Notes: generated from the sequence alone by a model not told the origin. 64,000 nucleotides of DNA from Paracoccus cavernae (GCA_030410095.1 JAUFRC010000001.1:3118501-3182500); one strand, 5' to 3'. Positions 49,838-59,216 are shown, numbered from the stretch's first letter. Made by a program: numbers and translations.

Positions 49838-50542
49838 TTGAAACGACAGTCCCCCTCCTTTTATCTCGCCTTGTCGACCTCTTTGGTCCTCGTCCTGGTG
49901 TTTCGCGACGTCATGGCGCTGATCCCGATCGAGGCGTTTTACCGCGAGGGGCGCAGCATCGAGCTGTCCTCGGCCCTGCTGCTGTTCATGGGGGCGTTTT
50001 TGTGGTTCGGGCTGAGGCCGGACGGGGCCGAGCGCAGCAATTGGCACATTCCGGTCATCCTGATCCTGATGGCGCTGCGCGAGCTCGATTTCGACAAAAG
50101 CCTGACCGCCGAGGGGATTTTGCAGCTGCGCCTGTATACGGGCGACGCGCCGCTAGGCCACAAGCTGATCGGGGTGGCGGTGATTGCGCTGATTGTGACC
50201 TGTGCGGTCCGGTTGATGCGCCATAACGTCAAGCCTTGGTTGCTCGGGTTGCGGCAGGGCCGGCCCACGAGCTGGCTGGTGCTTTTGGCGGGCGGATTTC
50301 TGGTCGTCGCCAAGTCGATGGACGGCTTCGACCGCAAACTGGCCGGTTTCGGCCTGAGCTTCGAGCCCGAGCTGGTGCAGGCGCTTGGCCGCAGCGAGGA
50401 ACTGCTCGAACTGGTCATGTGCATGGCGATCATTCAGGCGGTGGCCTATTACCGCAGGCCCGCGGAGATGATCGCGCAAGCGCAGGCCTGCGCGAAAGCC
50501 GCGGCATTTGCGGATGGCCGTCGGGGCCGCGAGCAGGTCTGA
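49838..50542 (+). CDS. Polytopic membrane protein of unknown function
   Basis: The 234-residue protein has about five hydrophobic segments: FYLALSTSLVLVLVF, IELSSALLLFMGAFLWFGL, a shorter one around HIPVILILMAL, KLIGVAVIALIVTCAV and SWLVLLAGGFLVV. Acidic/charged loops include ALRELDFDKSLTAEG, and a C-terminal helix ends in an Ala-rich region. No family is recognised. The TTG at 49838 is the first possible start; TATATAAGAT eight bases before it could be a -10 box, implying a leaderless or TTG-started message, or a later GTG/ATG start. Confidence 0.65.
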   Translation: MKRQSPSFYLALSTSLVLVLVFRDVMALIPIEAFYREGRSIELSSALLLFMGAFLWFGLRPDGAERSNWHIPVILILMALRELDFDKSLTAEGILQLRLYTGDAPLGHKLIGVAVIALIVTCAVRLMRHNVKPWLLGLRQGRPTSWLVLLAGGFLVVAKSMDGFDRKLAGFGLSFEPELVQALGRSEELLELVMCMAIIQAVAYYRRPAEMIAQAQACAKAAAFADGRRGREQV

Positions 50543-50582
50543 GGCCGGCGCGCCGATCCCGCACCTTCCTTTACCGGCATAG

Positions 50583-50612
50583 AAAAAGGGCCACCCTCGG
50601 GCGGCCCTTTTG
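50583..50612. terminator. Bidirectional terminator between the membrane protein and gcrA
   Basis: AAGGGCC-A-CCC and GGG-C-GGCCCTT pair with one mismatch, with A5 upstream and T4 downstream, so the hairpin works in both directions for the convergent genes. Confidence 0.8.
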
Positions 50613-50636
50613 ATTGCTCCGGACTGTACTCGCGGC

Positions 50637-51293
50637 TTAGCGGCGACGGTCGCGGCGCGAGCTCATCGGCTGGAAAGCCACGCCGACATGGGCCTCGCAA
50701 TAGGGTTTTCCCGCCTGGCTCGGCATGCCGCAGAACCAGAATTTGTCGGTTGCGGGATCGCCGATCGGCCATTTGCAGGTCCGCTCGGTCAGCTCCATCA
50801 GCGAGAGTTTGCGCGATTTCTTTTCGACTTCGCGCACCGAAGCCAGAGCCTCGGGGCTGATTTCATTGGCCGAGGGCTGCGGCGGCAGCGGCTGGCCGGC
50901 CGGAATGATGTTGCGGCGCGGGTTGAAGGCGACGGGAGCGGGCTCGGGCGTTTGCTCGGCGCTGTCGGCTTCTTTGGGCTCCGGCTCGGGGCTGCGGGCC
51001 TGAGCGGCGGGGGCCGGTTCGGGCTGGGCTGCCGGTTGCGGGGCAGGTGCTGCTTTGGGCGCTGCCGCTTTGGCGGCGGGCTGCGGCGATGCGGGCGCGG
51101 CGGCCGGAGCGGCTGCTGCCGCCGGAGCGGCCTCGGCTGCATCTTCGGTCCGGTTCGACAGGCCGAGACGGTGGACCTTGCCGATCACGGCGTTGCGAGT
51201 GACGCCGCCCAGCTCTTTTGCGATCTGGCTGGCCGACTGGCCTTCAGCCCACATCCGTTTCAGCGTTTCGACGCGTTCGTCGGTCCAGGACAT
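50637..51293 (-). CDS. gcrA: Cell-cycle regulator GcrA
   Basis: GcrA is a sigma-70-associated factor that activates promoters carrying methylated GANTC. The N-terminal HTH-like part SWTDERVETLKRMWAEGQSA and ELGGVTRNAVIGKVHRLGLS is diagnostic. It is followed by an unusually long Ala/Pro-rich linker (about 95 residues) and a C-terminal domain with SLMELTERTCKWPIGDP, FWFCGMPSQAGKPYCEAHV (cysteines and His). The ATG at 51293 (MSWTDE) is the natural start. The gene is intact and lies about 16 kb from ccrM, the methylase that writes its recognition mark. Confidence 0.93.
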   Translation of the reverse strand: MSWTDERVETLKRMWAEGQSASQIAKELGGVTRNAVIGKVHRLGLSNRTEDAAEAAPAAAAAPAAAPASPQPAAKAAAPKAAPAPQPAAQPEPAPAAQARSPEPEPKEADSAEQTPEPAPVAFNPRRNIIPAGQPLPPQPSANEISPEALASVREVEKKSRKLSLMELTERTCKWPIGDPATDKFWFCGMPSQAGKPYCEAHVGVAFQPMSSRRDRRR

Positions 51294-51422
51294 GATTTGC
51301 CTTTCCATTCGGGGCGTGCCGACCCGAGGTCGATCAAGGTTGCGGCTTCAATTCTTCAAAGCCCGGTTCTAAACGGGATGTATTGAAATACCCGCCCGCC
51401 CCCGAAAATTCAAGGAGCGCAG

Positions 51423-52255
51423 ATGCAAGAGAGCTTCAATAACCGCGAATATTCCGAGGAATATTCCGATCGCGGTATCCGGCGCTTCGGTCGGGTCAAC
51501 TGGATCGGCCTTTACACGCTGTGCCGGCGCGAGACCATGCGCTTCATGTCGGTCTGGCAGCAGACGATTTTCGCGCCGCTGATGACGGCAGCCTTGTTCG
51601 TCATCGTCTTCGCTCTGGCGCTCGGGAAGGGGCGCGGCGATGTGATGGGGCTGCCCTATCTGGTCTTTCTCGGGCCGGGGATCCTGATGATGTCGGTGAT
51701 CCAGAACGCTTTCGCCAATAGCTCGTCCTCGATCATTTCCGCGAAAATGCAGGGCAATATCGTCGATACGCTGATGCCGCCGCTTTCCGCCGGAGAGATC
51801 CTGACCGGCTATCTCGTCGGCTCGCTGGTGCGCTCGATCATCGTGTCGCTGGCGATCGGCACCGGCATGGCCTTGGTGATCGGGCAGGGGTCGCGCATCC
51901 GCTCTGGGCGCTGACCTTCGTGGTTCTTGCCGCGCTTTTGATGGGCGGTCTGGGGCTTTTGGGCGGAATCGTCGCGCAGAAATTCGACCAGATGGCGGTG
52001 ATCTCGAACTTCATCGTGACGCCTTTGTCCTTCCTGTCGGGGACGTTCTACTCGGTGCAGGCCCTGCCGCAGCCCTTCCGCGCGCTTGCCCATTGGAACC
52101 CGATTTTCTACCTGATCGACGGCGCGCGTTACGGCTTTGTCGGCGTCAGCGACGCGCCGGTCTGGCGCGGCTTCGCGATCTGCCTGATTTCGGTCGCGGT
52201 GGTTTTGTTCGTGGCATGGCGCTGGCTCAAGACCGGCTACCGCATGAAGCCCTGA
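51423..52255 (+). CDS. ABC-2 type transporter permease (frameshifted)
   Basis: An inner-membrane permease with six hydrophobic segments: FAPLMTAALFVIVFALALG, MGLPYLVFLGPGILMMSVIQ, SIIVSLAIGTGMALVI, and three more after the break, with NFIVTPLSFLSGTFYSVQAL and the LAHWNPIFYLIDGARYGFVG loop typical of the NodJ/DrrB branch. A G is lost near 51890 (CAGGGGTCG for CAGGGGGTCG). The ATG at 51423 follows AAGGAG; repaired length is about 277 residues. Its ATPase partner is not in the window, so substrate (polysaccharide or drug) is open. Confidence 0.85.
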
Positions 52256-52458
52256 GGACACGCAGATGCGGCCAGATCCGGAAAAGGTGAAAACTCCGCT
52301 TGCACGGCGCGCCGTTCTCGCGCAATTTCCGCGCCATGAGCGCATGGACCATGAACACTCTCCGTCCCCGACGTTGATTTTCAACGATCGATCACGCTTG
52401 TCTTCCACAAATTACTGTTTTGCCGTGACCGCGGCTCTTGCCTGCAAAGGATATCGCT

Positions 52459-53631
52459 ATGATTCCGCATGTTCTTCCGACGTATAACCGCGCCGATCTT
52501 GCCTTTGAAAAGGGCGAGGGCTCTTGGGCCATCGCGACGGACGGGACGCGATATCTGGATCTGGGCGCGGGGATCGCGGTCAATGTGCTCGGCCATGCCA
52601 ACCCCGATCTGGTCGCCGCTTTGACCACGCAAGCGCAGAAGATCTGGCATGTCTCGAACCTCTACCACATCCCCGAGCAGGAAAAGCTGGCCGATCTTCT
52701 GGTCGAAAAGACCTTTGCCGATACGGTGTTCTTCACCAATTCCGGCACCGAGGCCGCCGAGCTGGCCATCAAGATGGTGCGCAAGTTCTGGGACAGCGAA
52801 GGCCAGCCCGAGCGGATCGAGATCCTGACCTTCGAGGGCGCCTTCCACGGCCGCTCGACCGGCGCGATCGCGGCTTCGGGTTCGGAAAAGATGACCAAGG
52901 GCTTCGGTCCGCTGATGCCCGGCTTCCGCACGCTGCCCTGGGGCGATATGGCGGCGCTGAAAGCGGCCGTCTCGGACAAGACCGCCGCCATCATGCTGGA
53001 GCCCATTCAGGGCGAAGGCGGCATCCGCCCGCTGCCCGATGCCGATCTCAAATTCATCCGCGAGCTTTGCGACGAGACCGGCGCGCTGCTGGTTCTCGAC
53101 GAGGTGCAATCGGGTATGGGCCGGACCGGCAAGCTCTTCGCGCATGAATATGCGGGGATCGCGCCCGATATCATGATGGTCGCGAAAGGCATCGGCGGCG
53201 GCTTCCCGCTGGGTGCGGTTCTGGCAAGCGAGCGCGCCGCGAAAGGCATGGTTGCGGGCACGCATGGCTCGACCTATGGCGGCAACCCGCTTGGCGCGGC
53301 CGTCGGCCTGCGCGTCATGGAAATCGTCGCGACCCCCGACTTCCTCGCCGAAGTGAACCGCAAGGCGGGTCTCTTCCGTCAAAAGCTCGAGGCTCTGGTC
53401 GCTGCCCATCCCGACGTGCTCGAAGGGGTGCGCGGGCAGGGTCTGATGCTGGGTCTTCGGACCAAGATCGCGCCGGTCGATCTGGTCAAAGCGGGTTACG
53501 ACCAGCAAATCCTGACGGTGCCGGCCGCCGACAACACCCTGCGGCTGCTGCCGCCCCTCAATATCTCGGACGAGGATATTGCCGAGGCGGTCGCCCGTCT
53601 CGATCGTGCCGCGGCGAGCTGCCATGCCTGA
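52459..53631 (+). CDS. argD: Acetylornithine aminotransferase
   Basis: ArgD transaminates N-acetylglutamate semialdehyde in arginine synthesis and may also serve lysine synthesis. The PLP-fold class III signature is complete: FFTNSGTEAAELAIKMVRKF, FEGAFHGRSTGAIAASG, LVLDEVQSGMGRTGKLFA and the PLP Lys in MVAKGIGGGFPLGAVL. The 390-residue frame is intact. The ATG at 52459 has AAAGGA upstream. It is followed by argF after about 340 bases, the usual argD-argF pairing. Confidence 0.94.
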   Translation: MIPHVLPTYNRADLAFEKGEGSWAIATDGTRYLDLGAGIAVNVLGHANPDLVAALTTQAQKIWHVSNLYHIPEQEKLADLLVEKTFADTVFFTNSGTEAAELAIKMVRKFWDSEGQPERIEILTFEGAFHGRSTGAIAASGSEKMTKGFGPLMPGFRTLPWGDMAALKAAVSDKTAAIMLEPIQGEGGIRPLPDADLKFIRELCDETGALLVLDEVQSGMGRTGKLFAHEYAGIAPDIMMVAKGIGGGFPLGAVLASERAAKGMVAGTHGSTYGGNPLGAAVGLRVMEIVATPDFLAEVNRKAGLFRQKLEALVAAHPDVLEGVRGQGLMLGLRTKIAPVDLVKAGYDQQILTVPAADNTLRLLPPLNISDEDIAEAVARLDRAAASCHA

Positions 53632-53967
53632 ATGCGGCCTCAGCCCCGCACCGCTTGCCGCTCTGCCCCTTGGGGCGGGCGGCTCGCGGGCGGCTGAAGC
53701 CATGCGCCGCGCCTTGCCGCGCGGCCTGCAACTGCGGGACGGCGTGACGCGCCTCCCGCCCAAATCCCGACTTTCCGTCATCCGCCCGCGCCGCAATGCC
53801 TGCGTCGCCGCCATGGGGTTCTGTGTGGCGCAAGATGCCGCCGCCGCCGCGATTCTGACGCGCCTCCGATGAAGCGCGCGCAGCAGATCGCGCTTTTGCG
53901 TTCCCCCTCTTGACCTGCCCCCGCATCCCTGATTGGCTCGCGGGGTTAAGCCGAAAGTTTCAAAAGC
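53632..53967. other. argD-argF spacer with a doubtful small frame
   Basis: A plus-strand frame from 53624 to 53872 (82 codons, starting ATG CCT GAA inside the argD end) is open, but its composition is Arg/Ala/Pro-rich, no ribosome site or family is visible and the minus strand is open too. I do not call a gene. Promoter or leader function for argF is possible; AAGCCGAAAGTTTC precedes the argF ATG. Confidence 0.4.
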
Positions 53968-54893
53968 ATGAACAGTTTCCTCGACATCCACACCACCGGT
54001 AAGGCCGATCTGCGGGCCATGATCGATAGCGCGCGCCGGATGAAGGATGCCCGCAACGGCCGCCCAAAAGGTGCGCCCGACGACGATCTGCCGCTGAAGA
54101 ACCGCATGGTGGCGCTGATCTTCGAAAAGCCCTCGACCCGGACGCGTGTGAGCTTCGATGTCGGCGTGCGCCAGCTTGGCGGCCAGACCATGATCCTCTC
54201 GGGGCCGATCTGCAGCTGGGCCATGGCGAGACGATCGCCGATACCGCCCGCGTGCTCTCGCGTTTCGTCGACATGATCATGATCCGCACCTTCGAGGAAG
54301 CGACGCTTCAGGAAATGGCCGAACATGCCAGCGTGCCGGTGATCAACGGGCTGACCAACCGCACCCATCCCTGCCAGATCATGGCCGACATCCTCACCTA
54401 CGAGGAGCATCGCGGTTCGATCGCGGGCAAGAAAGTGGTCTGGTCGGGCGACGGCAACAATGTCTGCGCCAGCCTCATGCAGGCGGCGGGCCAGTTCGGC
54501 TTCGATTTCACCTTCACCGGCCCGCCGACGCTTGACCCCGAGCAGGTCTGGGTCGACTTCGCCCGCGGCCAAGGCGTCAAGGTCGAGATCGAGCGTGACC
54601 CCGTCAAGGCGGTCGAAGGCGCCGATCTGGTCGTGACCGATACCTGGGTTTCGATGCATGATCCGCAATCGGCCAAAGAGCGTCGCCACAACCAGCTGCG
54701 CGCCTATCAGGTCAACGAGGCCCTGATGGTCCATGCCAAACCCGATGCCCTGTTCATGCATTGCCTGCCCGCCCATCGCGACGAAGAGGTCACGAGCGCG
54801 GTCATGGACGGCCCGAATTCGGTTGTCTTCGACGAGGCCGAGAACCGCCTCCATGCCCAGAAAGCCGTGATGCGCTGGTGCCTTGGCGTCTGA
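53968..54893 (+). CDS. argF: Ornithine carbamoyltransferase (frameshifted)
   Basis: ArgF makes citrulline from ornithine and carbamoyl phosphate. The carbamoyl-phosphate site [16 protein letters not shown], the [14 protein letters not shown] block, DTWVSMHD and the ornithine-binding [13 protein letters not shown] are all seen. A G is lost near 54208 (TCGGGGCCG for TCGGGGGCCG), where [20 protein letters not shown] is expected. Repaired length is 308 residues. It follows argD; together with the arginase gene 9 kb away the window holds both synthetic and degradative arginine steps. Confidence 0.93.
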
Positions 54894-54938
54894 TCGGGAC
54901 TGATGACGGATCGAAACTGGCGGCATCGGCCGCCTTTT

Positions 54939-55571
54939 TCATGCGCGCTTGGCCAGCCAAACGGTCGCGCCGCCGCAAGCCGGATCCTCGGCGCGGTGGT
55001 CCAGAACGACGAAGCCGTGCGCGGACAAAAGCGCGCGGTATTCTTCGGGATCAAGGCTCGCGTGATAAAGTGCCTCGCCCTGAAAGCGGCCGATCGCCTC
55101 GCCCCCGGCCGGCCCGCTGGTAAAGATCAGGGCCGCGCGCGGGGCGGCAAGGCGGGCGAAGGTCCCGAACATCCCGCGTTGGTCATCGGGGGGCAGGTGG
55201 AAAAAACTGTGCCAGGCGATGATGCCGTCGAAGGGCCCATGCAAGGCGGGCACACGCATGTCGCCGACCCGCCATTCCTGCGCAGGAAACCGCGCCCGCG
55301 CCGATGCGACTATGGCAGGCGCGGCATCGAGGCCGGTAATCCTGTGCCCCCGCACGATCATTTCGGCAGCAACCGGCAGGCCGGAGCCGCAACCGAGATC
55401 AAGGATCCGCGCCGCGCCTTCCACCGGCAGCGCCGCGCGGAAAGCGTCGAGCCAAGGCCGTTCGAACAGGCTGGTGTCGCGCAGCTCGTGCCAGACAGCG
55501 GCATGTTCGTGATAAAGCCGCGCGATCTGTTGCGCGGCCGGATGGACCGAAGGCTTGCCCGTCCCGCTCAC
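54939..55571 (-). CDS. Class I SAM-dependent methyltransferase
   Basis: SAM-binding motif I reads ARILDLGCGSGLPVAAEMIV, followed by GHRITGLDAAPAIVASARAR, FDGIIAWHSFFHLPPDDQ and the late strand ALLSAHGFVVLDHRAED. The likely start is GTG 55571 (VSGTGKPSVHPAAQQIARLY), which overlaps the stop of the CbiX-like gene (GTGA). The 210-residue frame is intact from there. Coupling to CbiX would suit a tetrapyrrole role, but this small-molecule family is too broad to assign a substrate. Confidence 0.8.
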   Translation of the reverse strand: MSGTGKPSVHPAAQQIARLYHEHAAVWHELRDTSLFERPWLDAFRAALPVEGAARILDLGCGSGLPVAAEMIVRGHRITGLDAAPAIVASARARFPAQEWRVGDMRVPALHGPFDGIIAWHSFFHLPPDDQRGMFGTFARLAAPRAALIFTSGPAGGEAIGRFQGEALYHASLDPEEYRALLSAHGFVVLDHRAEDPACGGATVWLAKRA

Positions 55572-56249
55572 CCGCCACGCCTGACGGCGGCGGCAATCAT
55601 CCGCGGCACTTCGGGCGCAAGCCCCAAGGGCGGCAGGACGCGCCCCGCGAAACCCGCCGCTTCCATGGCTTGGGGCAAATCCTCGGTGACATGTCCGGCC
55701 TCGGTCGCGAAAAAGGGCAGGCAGATCGCGCGCGTCCCAAGCCCCGCGCTTGATCGGCCAGTAACGGCGCCTCCTCGATAAAGCCGCAGCGGATGCTGCC
55801 GAGATGGGCCGCAAGCTTTTGCGCCAGATCACAAGCCGCTTGCGAGGGCGCGCGCGAACGCCCCGATCCATGCGCCGCGATCAGGACCGCAACCTCGGAG
55901 AGGGCCAACCCTCGGAACCGGCACAGGCCGCTAGCTGCTCGCGCGCCAGTGCCGGCAGGCCGGGATCGGCCCCAAAGGGCGGCAAAACCACGAGACCGCG
56001 CGCCCCAAGGAGCCCGAGCCTGCGCGGCAGTTCGACCCGCGTGAACCAACCGCCCGCCATGAACAGCGGATAGACCAAGGCCTCGTCGCGGATGCCCCGC
56101 GCCAAGGCCCCTCGGCGGCAAGCGTCGCGCCGCAGACCTCATGCGCGGGCAAAGCGCGCTGACACGGGCGGCCATCGCCTCGATCGCGGCCTGCTGGGGG
56201 CGGGATCGCCCGGTTGGCCATGGGCCACAATCAGAACCGGCCGCGCCAT
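55568..56249 (-). CDS. CbiX/SirB-family sirohydrochlorin chelatase (several frameshifts)
   Basis: Two related halves each start with a catalytic-His motif (VLIVAHGQPGD at the N terminus and VAVLIAAHGSGRSRAPSQAA in the middle), as in the fused CbiX type. Between them lie DEALVYPLFMAGGWFTRVEL and RGLVVLPPFGADPGLPALAR; the end reads GLAPEVPRMIAAAVRRGG. Such enzymes insert Co2+ or Fe2+ into sirohydrochlorin. Frames change near 56200, 56140, 56110, 55910 and 55745. The ATG at 56249 (MARPVLIVAHG) is used. The downstream methyltransferase gene is translationally coupled. Confidence 0.78.
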
Positions 56250-56305
56250 CCGCTCAGCCCCGATCTTTCATGCCCAAATATCCCGCCGGAGGCAAAGAGC
56301 GCGGC

Positions 56306-56865
56306 TCATTCGCGAAAGGCTGCGGCGAAGGGCTCGGGGATGTCGAAGTCGCGCAGCGCCCGTTCCCGAGCCGTCGCGGACATTTTGCGCGCGGTTTTGG
56401 CGACGATCCGCTCCATTTCCTCGGGCGAGCGGGTGCCCGCGAAGGGGCCCATATACCAGCGGATGAAGGTGAAACAGGCGACGTCCTCGAGCGCCTGCAC
56501 GTCGTCGTCGCGCTTGATCCCTGTTTGGTCAGCATTTTCTCGGCATGGGCGACCTCTTCGGCGCTGTAACCCGCCGCCTGCATGATCGCGGCCACGCGGT
56601 CGGCGTGACGACGGCCCTGTTCGGTGCGCCAGGCAAGATAGCCCGCGCGATCCATCGGGAAATCGGCGCGCGGCAGGGTCCAGCGCTCGATATGCTGGCC
56701 GCGACAGGCGATGCGCAAGGGCTCGGAGGCCGCGGGATACAAAAGCTCCTGCTCGGCGCTCATGCGCTGGCCGTAAAGCAGGGCGTCGGGCGCGCCTTCG
56801 GAGGTCGTGGGGTCGGCGGCATTGGCCTGATCGATTGCATCGAAAGCTGTCTGAAGGCGGGACAT
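56306..56865 (-). CDS. DUF4202 protein (frameshifted)
   Basis: The protein starts MSRLQTAFDAIDQANAADPT and contains ELLYPAASEPLRIACRGQHI, ERWTLPRADFPMDRAGYLAW and the HD-like segment EAEKMLTKQ; after the break, CFTFIRWYMGPFAGT ends in FDIPEPFAAAF. DUF4202 function is unknown; conserved His/Asp residues suggest an HD-like fold. A G is lost near 56525 (CAGGGATCAAG for CAGGGGATCAAG). GAGGAG precedes the ATG at 56865. It lies just upstream of the CbiX-like gene, pointing to a shared sulfite/nitrite or tetrapyrrole context. Repaired length is about 186 residues. Confidence 0.8.
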
Positions 56866-56954
56866 GCAAGGGCTCCTCTTTGCGCCATCTTGCCCCAGAC
56901 GGTCCCCGCGTCAATCGCATTGCCCTGCCGCGAGGCGCAGGCTAGCGTCGCGCC

Positions 56955-57464
56955 ATGATGGCTTGGTCGGAATTCCTGCTGGCAGGCGCGGCCTTTCTGG
57001 GTGCCCATATCCTGCCGATGCGCTTTCGCGGTGCACTGGTCGCGCGCTTGGGGCGCGGGGCCTATCTCGTGCTTTACAGCCTGCTGTCGCTTGGCCTGCT
57101 GTACTGGCTGGTCACGGCTGCGGGCCGCGCGCCCTTCGTGCCGCTTTGGGCGCAAACGGGGTCGATGCGCTGGCTCGTCAATCTGGCGATGCCTTTGGCG
57201 CTTTTTCTCGGGGCGACCGGCGGCCTTTCGGGCGTGCTATGCGGCTTTGCACTTTGGGCCACCGCCCACCTCGTCGCGAACGGAGATCTCGCGCATTTGC
57301 TGCTTTTCGGCCTGCTTCTGGCCTATGCGCTCGGTGGTCTGGTGCGGGCGGGTCTGCCGCGCAAACTGGCGCCAACGCCGCGCCGCCTCGTGATCTGGCT
57401 GGTGCTTTGGGGCGGGCTCTATGCGCTGCATGCACCGTTGATCGGGGTCTCGCCACTGCCCTGA
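56955..57464 (+). CDS. NnrU-family membrane protein
   Basis: A 169-residue protein with about five membrane helices; the first carries FLGAHILPMRFRGALVARLG, the family-specific start with a buried His, and WATAHLVANGDLAHLLLFGL a second conserved block. NnrU-type proteins occur with nitric-oxide/nitrite genes in denitrifiers but also elsewhere (they include 15-cis-zeta-carotene isomerase relatives that bind heme). There is no denitrification gene in the window. The frame is intact. It is divergent from DUF4202. Confidence 0.83.
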   Translation: MMAWSEFLLAGAAFLGAHILPMRFRGALVARLGRGAYLVLYSLLSLGLLYWLVTAAGRAPFVPLWAQTGSMRWLVNLAMPLALFLGATGGLSGVLCGFALWATAHLVANGDLAHLLLFGLLLAYALGGLVRAGLPRKLAPTPRRLVIWLVLWGGLYALHAPLIGVSPLP

Positions 57465-57469
57465 AGGGC

Positions 57470-58483
57470 TCAGCTGTGAAAGCCCTCGGGGATGGTGTCG
57501 CGGCCCTCGAGGACGAGATCGGCGACCATCCGCGCCACGGCCGGCGCCATGCCGAAGCCGATCTTGAAGCCGCCGTTGGCCACGAAATGCCCCTCGCGTC
57601 CGGGCCAGGGTCCGATCAGCGGTGCGCGGGATTTGGCGCGGGGGCGGATGCCTGCCCAACGATCGACGACCGGCGCAGAGGCAAGGGCGGGGCAGATCGC
57701 CACGGCCTTGTCGCACAAGGCATCAAGCTGGGCATCGGTTTCCAAAGACGCGACCTCGCGTTCCGAGGTCGAGCCGATCCCGACGGACCCGTCGACATGC
57801 GGCACGATATGGAGCGCATCGGCAAGACCTGCGGCGCATCGGGGCGGCAAAAGCCAAAAGCGCCGACTGGCCCTTGACGCCATTGCCGCCGAAAGCCGCG
57901 AGCCCTGCCGCGCCGGTGGCCCACACCACGGGCTGTTCGGATGCGGCACCGTCAAGCGCGGTGCCCGTCACGATCTCGCCGCCTTTGGCGGTGACCGCCG
58001 CGGCCAGCGCGGCCAGCGCGAGCCTTGGGTGCAGCCGCGCGGTCAGATTGTCGTAAAGCCACAGCCCGTCTGGGCTTTCGGGGACCAGAGCCGCGCCGGA
58101 TCTGCGCAAGATCTCCATCCGCGCCCAAGCGGGCCAATGCTTGCCCGCGCCCGCGATGCGCTCGGCGATGCGGGGCAGGCTGGCGGCGGCGACCGGCTGG
58201 AGCCGTCCCGTGCGGCCATAGCCCGATGCCCGTCCGCCGGCATCCTCGATCTCGTGCCACCAGCTTTCGGCGCCGACCAGCGCCTCCAGCTGGACCTGTT
58301 TCTTTCGTTCCAGTTCTCGGGGGCATGGGGCGCAAGCGCGCCGACCGTGCCCCCGCTGGAGCCCGCGCCGATCCGTTCGGCCTCGACGACCCTGACCGCG
58401 CCGCCGCGCCGCAAGATCTCCCATGCGCAGGAGAGGCCGAAAATGCCCGCTCCGGCCAACGTCACGATCTTGGCTCTTGTCAT
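57470..58483 (-). CDS. FAD-dependent oxidoreductase, DAAO/MnmC-C-like (frameshifted)
   Basis: The dinucleotide fold begins VTLAGAGIFGLSCAWEILRR with RVVEAERIGAGSSGGTVGAL; the C-terminal part has LHIVPHVDGSVGIGSTSERE and GHFVANGGFKIGFGMAPAVA. The protein belongs to the glycine/D-amino-acid oxidase group. Frames change near 58320 and 57845; repaired length is about 338 residues. It is divergent from the MnmD-like methyltransferase with only 45 bases between starts. In Escherichia coli MnmC these two activities are fused, so it may be the oxidase that removes the carboxymethyl group from tRNA. Confidence 0.78.
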
Positions 58484-58528
58484 TTCCCCGTCTCCGCCGC
58501 ATCTGCCGAGTAAAGCGGAGTAAACCCA

Positions 58529-59185
58529 ATGAGCGACGGCGACCAGAGAGGTCTGTCATGGAAGGACGGGATCATCCCCGTTTCAAACCAGTTCGACGAC
58601 CCCTATTTCAGCTTGAACGGCGGTCTCGACGAGACGCGCCATGTCTTTCTCGCCGGAAACGATCTGCCGGCGCGGCTGGTCGAAGGCTTCCATCTCGCCG
58701 AGCTGGGTTTCGGCACCGGCCTCAACCTGATTGCCTTGGCCGAGATCGCGACCGTGCCGGTGCGCTTCACCTCGTTCGAGGGCTTCCCGATGACGCGCGA
58801 GGAATTGGCGCGCGCCCATCAGGCCTTCACGGGGATCGGGGCATTGTCGCAAGAACTCTGCGCCGCATGGCCTGCGGTGGAGTTCCAACTCGGCCATGTC
58901 CACGCCCGCGTGATCATCGGCGATGTCCGCGAGACCCTTCCGGCTTGGGACGAGAAGGCCGATGCCTGGTTTCTTGACGGCTTCTCTCCGGCCAAAAATC
59001 CCGAGATGTGGGGCGAGGAGCTGATGTTCGAGGTCGGGCACCATACCGCCCCGAATGGCACATTCGCGACTTATACCGCGGCTGGCCATGTGCGGCGTGC
59101 GCTGCAGTCGGCGGGATTCGCGGTCGAGCGCGCAGCAGGCTTTGCCGGCAAGCGCCATATGTCGCGCGGCATCAAGGCCGCTTGA
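58529..59185 (+). CDS. mnmD: tRNA (mnm5s2U34)-methyltransferase, MnmD
   Basis: MnmD methylates nm5(s2)U34 to mnm5(s2)U34 in tRNA, equal to the N-terminal domain of enteric MnmC. Typical blocks are NQFDDPYFSLNGGLDETRHV, HLAELGFGTGLNLIALAEI (SAM binding), DAWFLDGFSPAKNPEMWGEE and the end FAGKRHMSRGI. The 218-residue frame is intact. It stands divergent from the FAD oxidoreductase that could supply the preceding oxidase step. Confidence 0.9.
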   Translation: MSDGDQRGLSWKDGIIPVSNQFDDPYFSLNGGLDETRHVFLAGNDLPARLVEGFHLAELGFGTGLNLIALAEIATVPVRFTSFEGFPMTREELARAHQAFTGIGALSQELCAAWPAVEFQLGHVHARVIIGDVRETLPAWDEKADAWFLDGFSPAKNPEMWGEELMFEVGHHTAPNGTFATYTAAGHVRRALQSAGFAVERAAGFAGKRHMSRGIKAA

Positions 59186-59216
59186 GCGCTGGCGGAGCAG
59201 GCAGCCGGGGGCGGGC

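Noticed and set aside
51423..52255. ABC-2 permease as part of the KpsT/KpsE exporter
   Set aside because: A dedicated KpsM-like permease already lies next to kpsE, and this gene is about 40 kb away and of the NodJ/DrrB branch.
52266..52487. 73-codon plus-strand frame before argD
   Set aside because: It overlaps the argD start, has no convincing ribosome site and no recognisable composition or family.
53624..53872. 82-codon plus-strand frame between argD and argF
   Set aside because: Low-complexity Arg/Ala/Pro composition, start inside argD, and equally open antisense frames; no evidence of translation.
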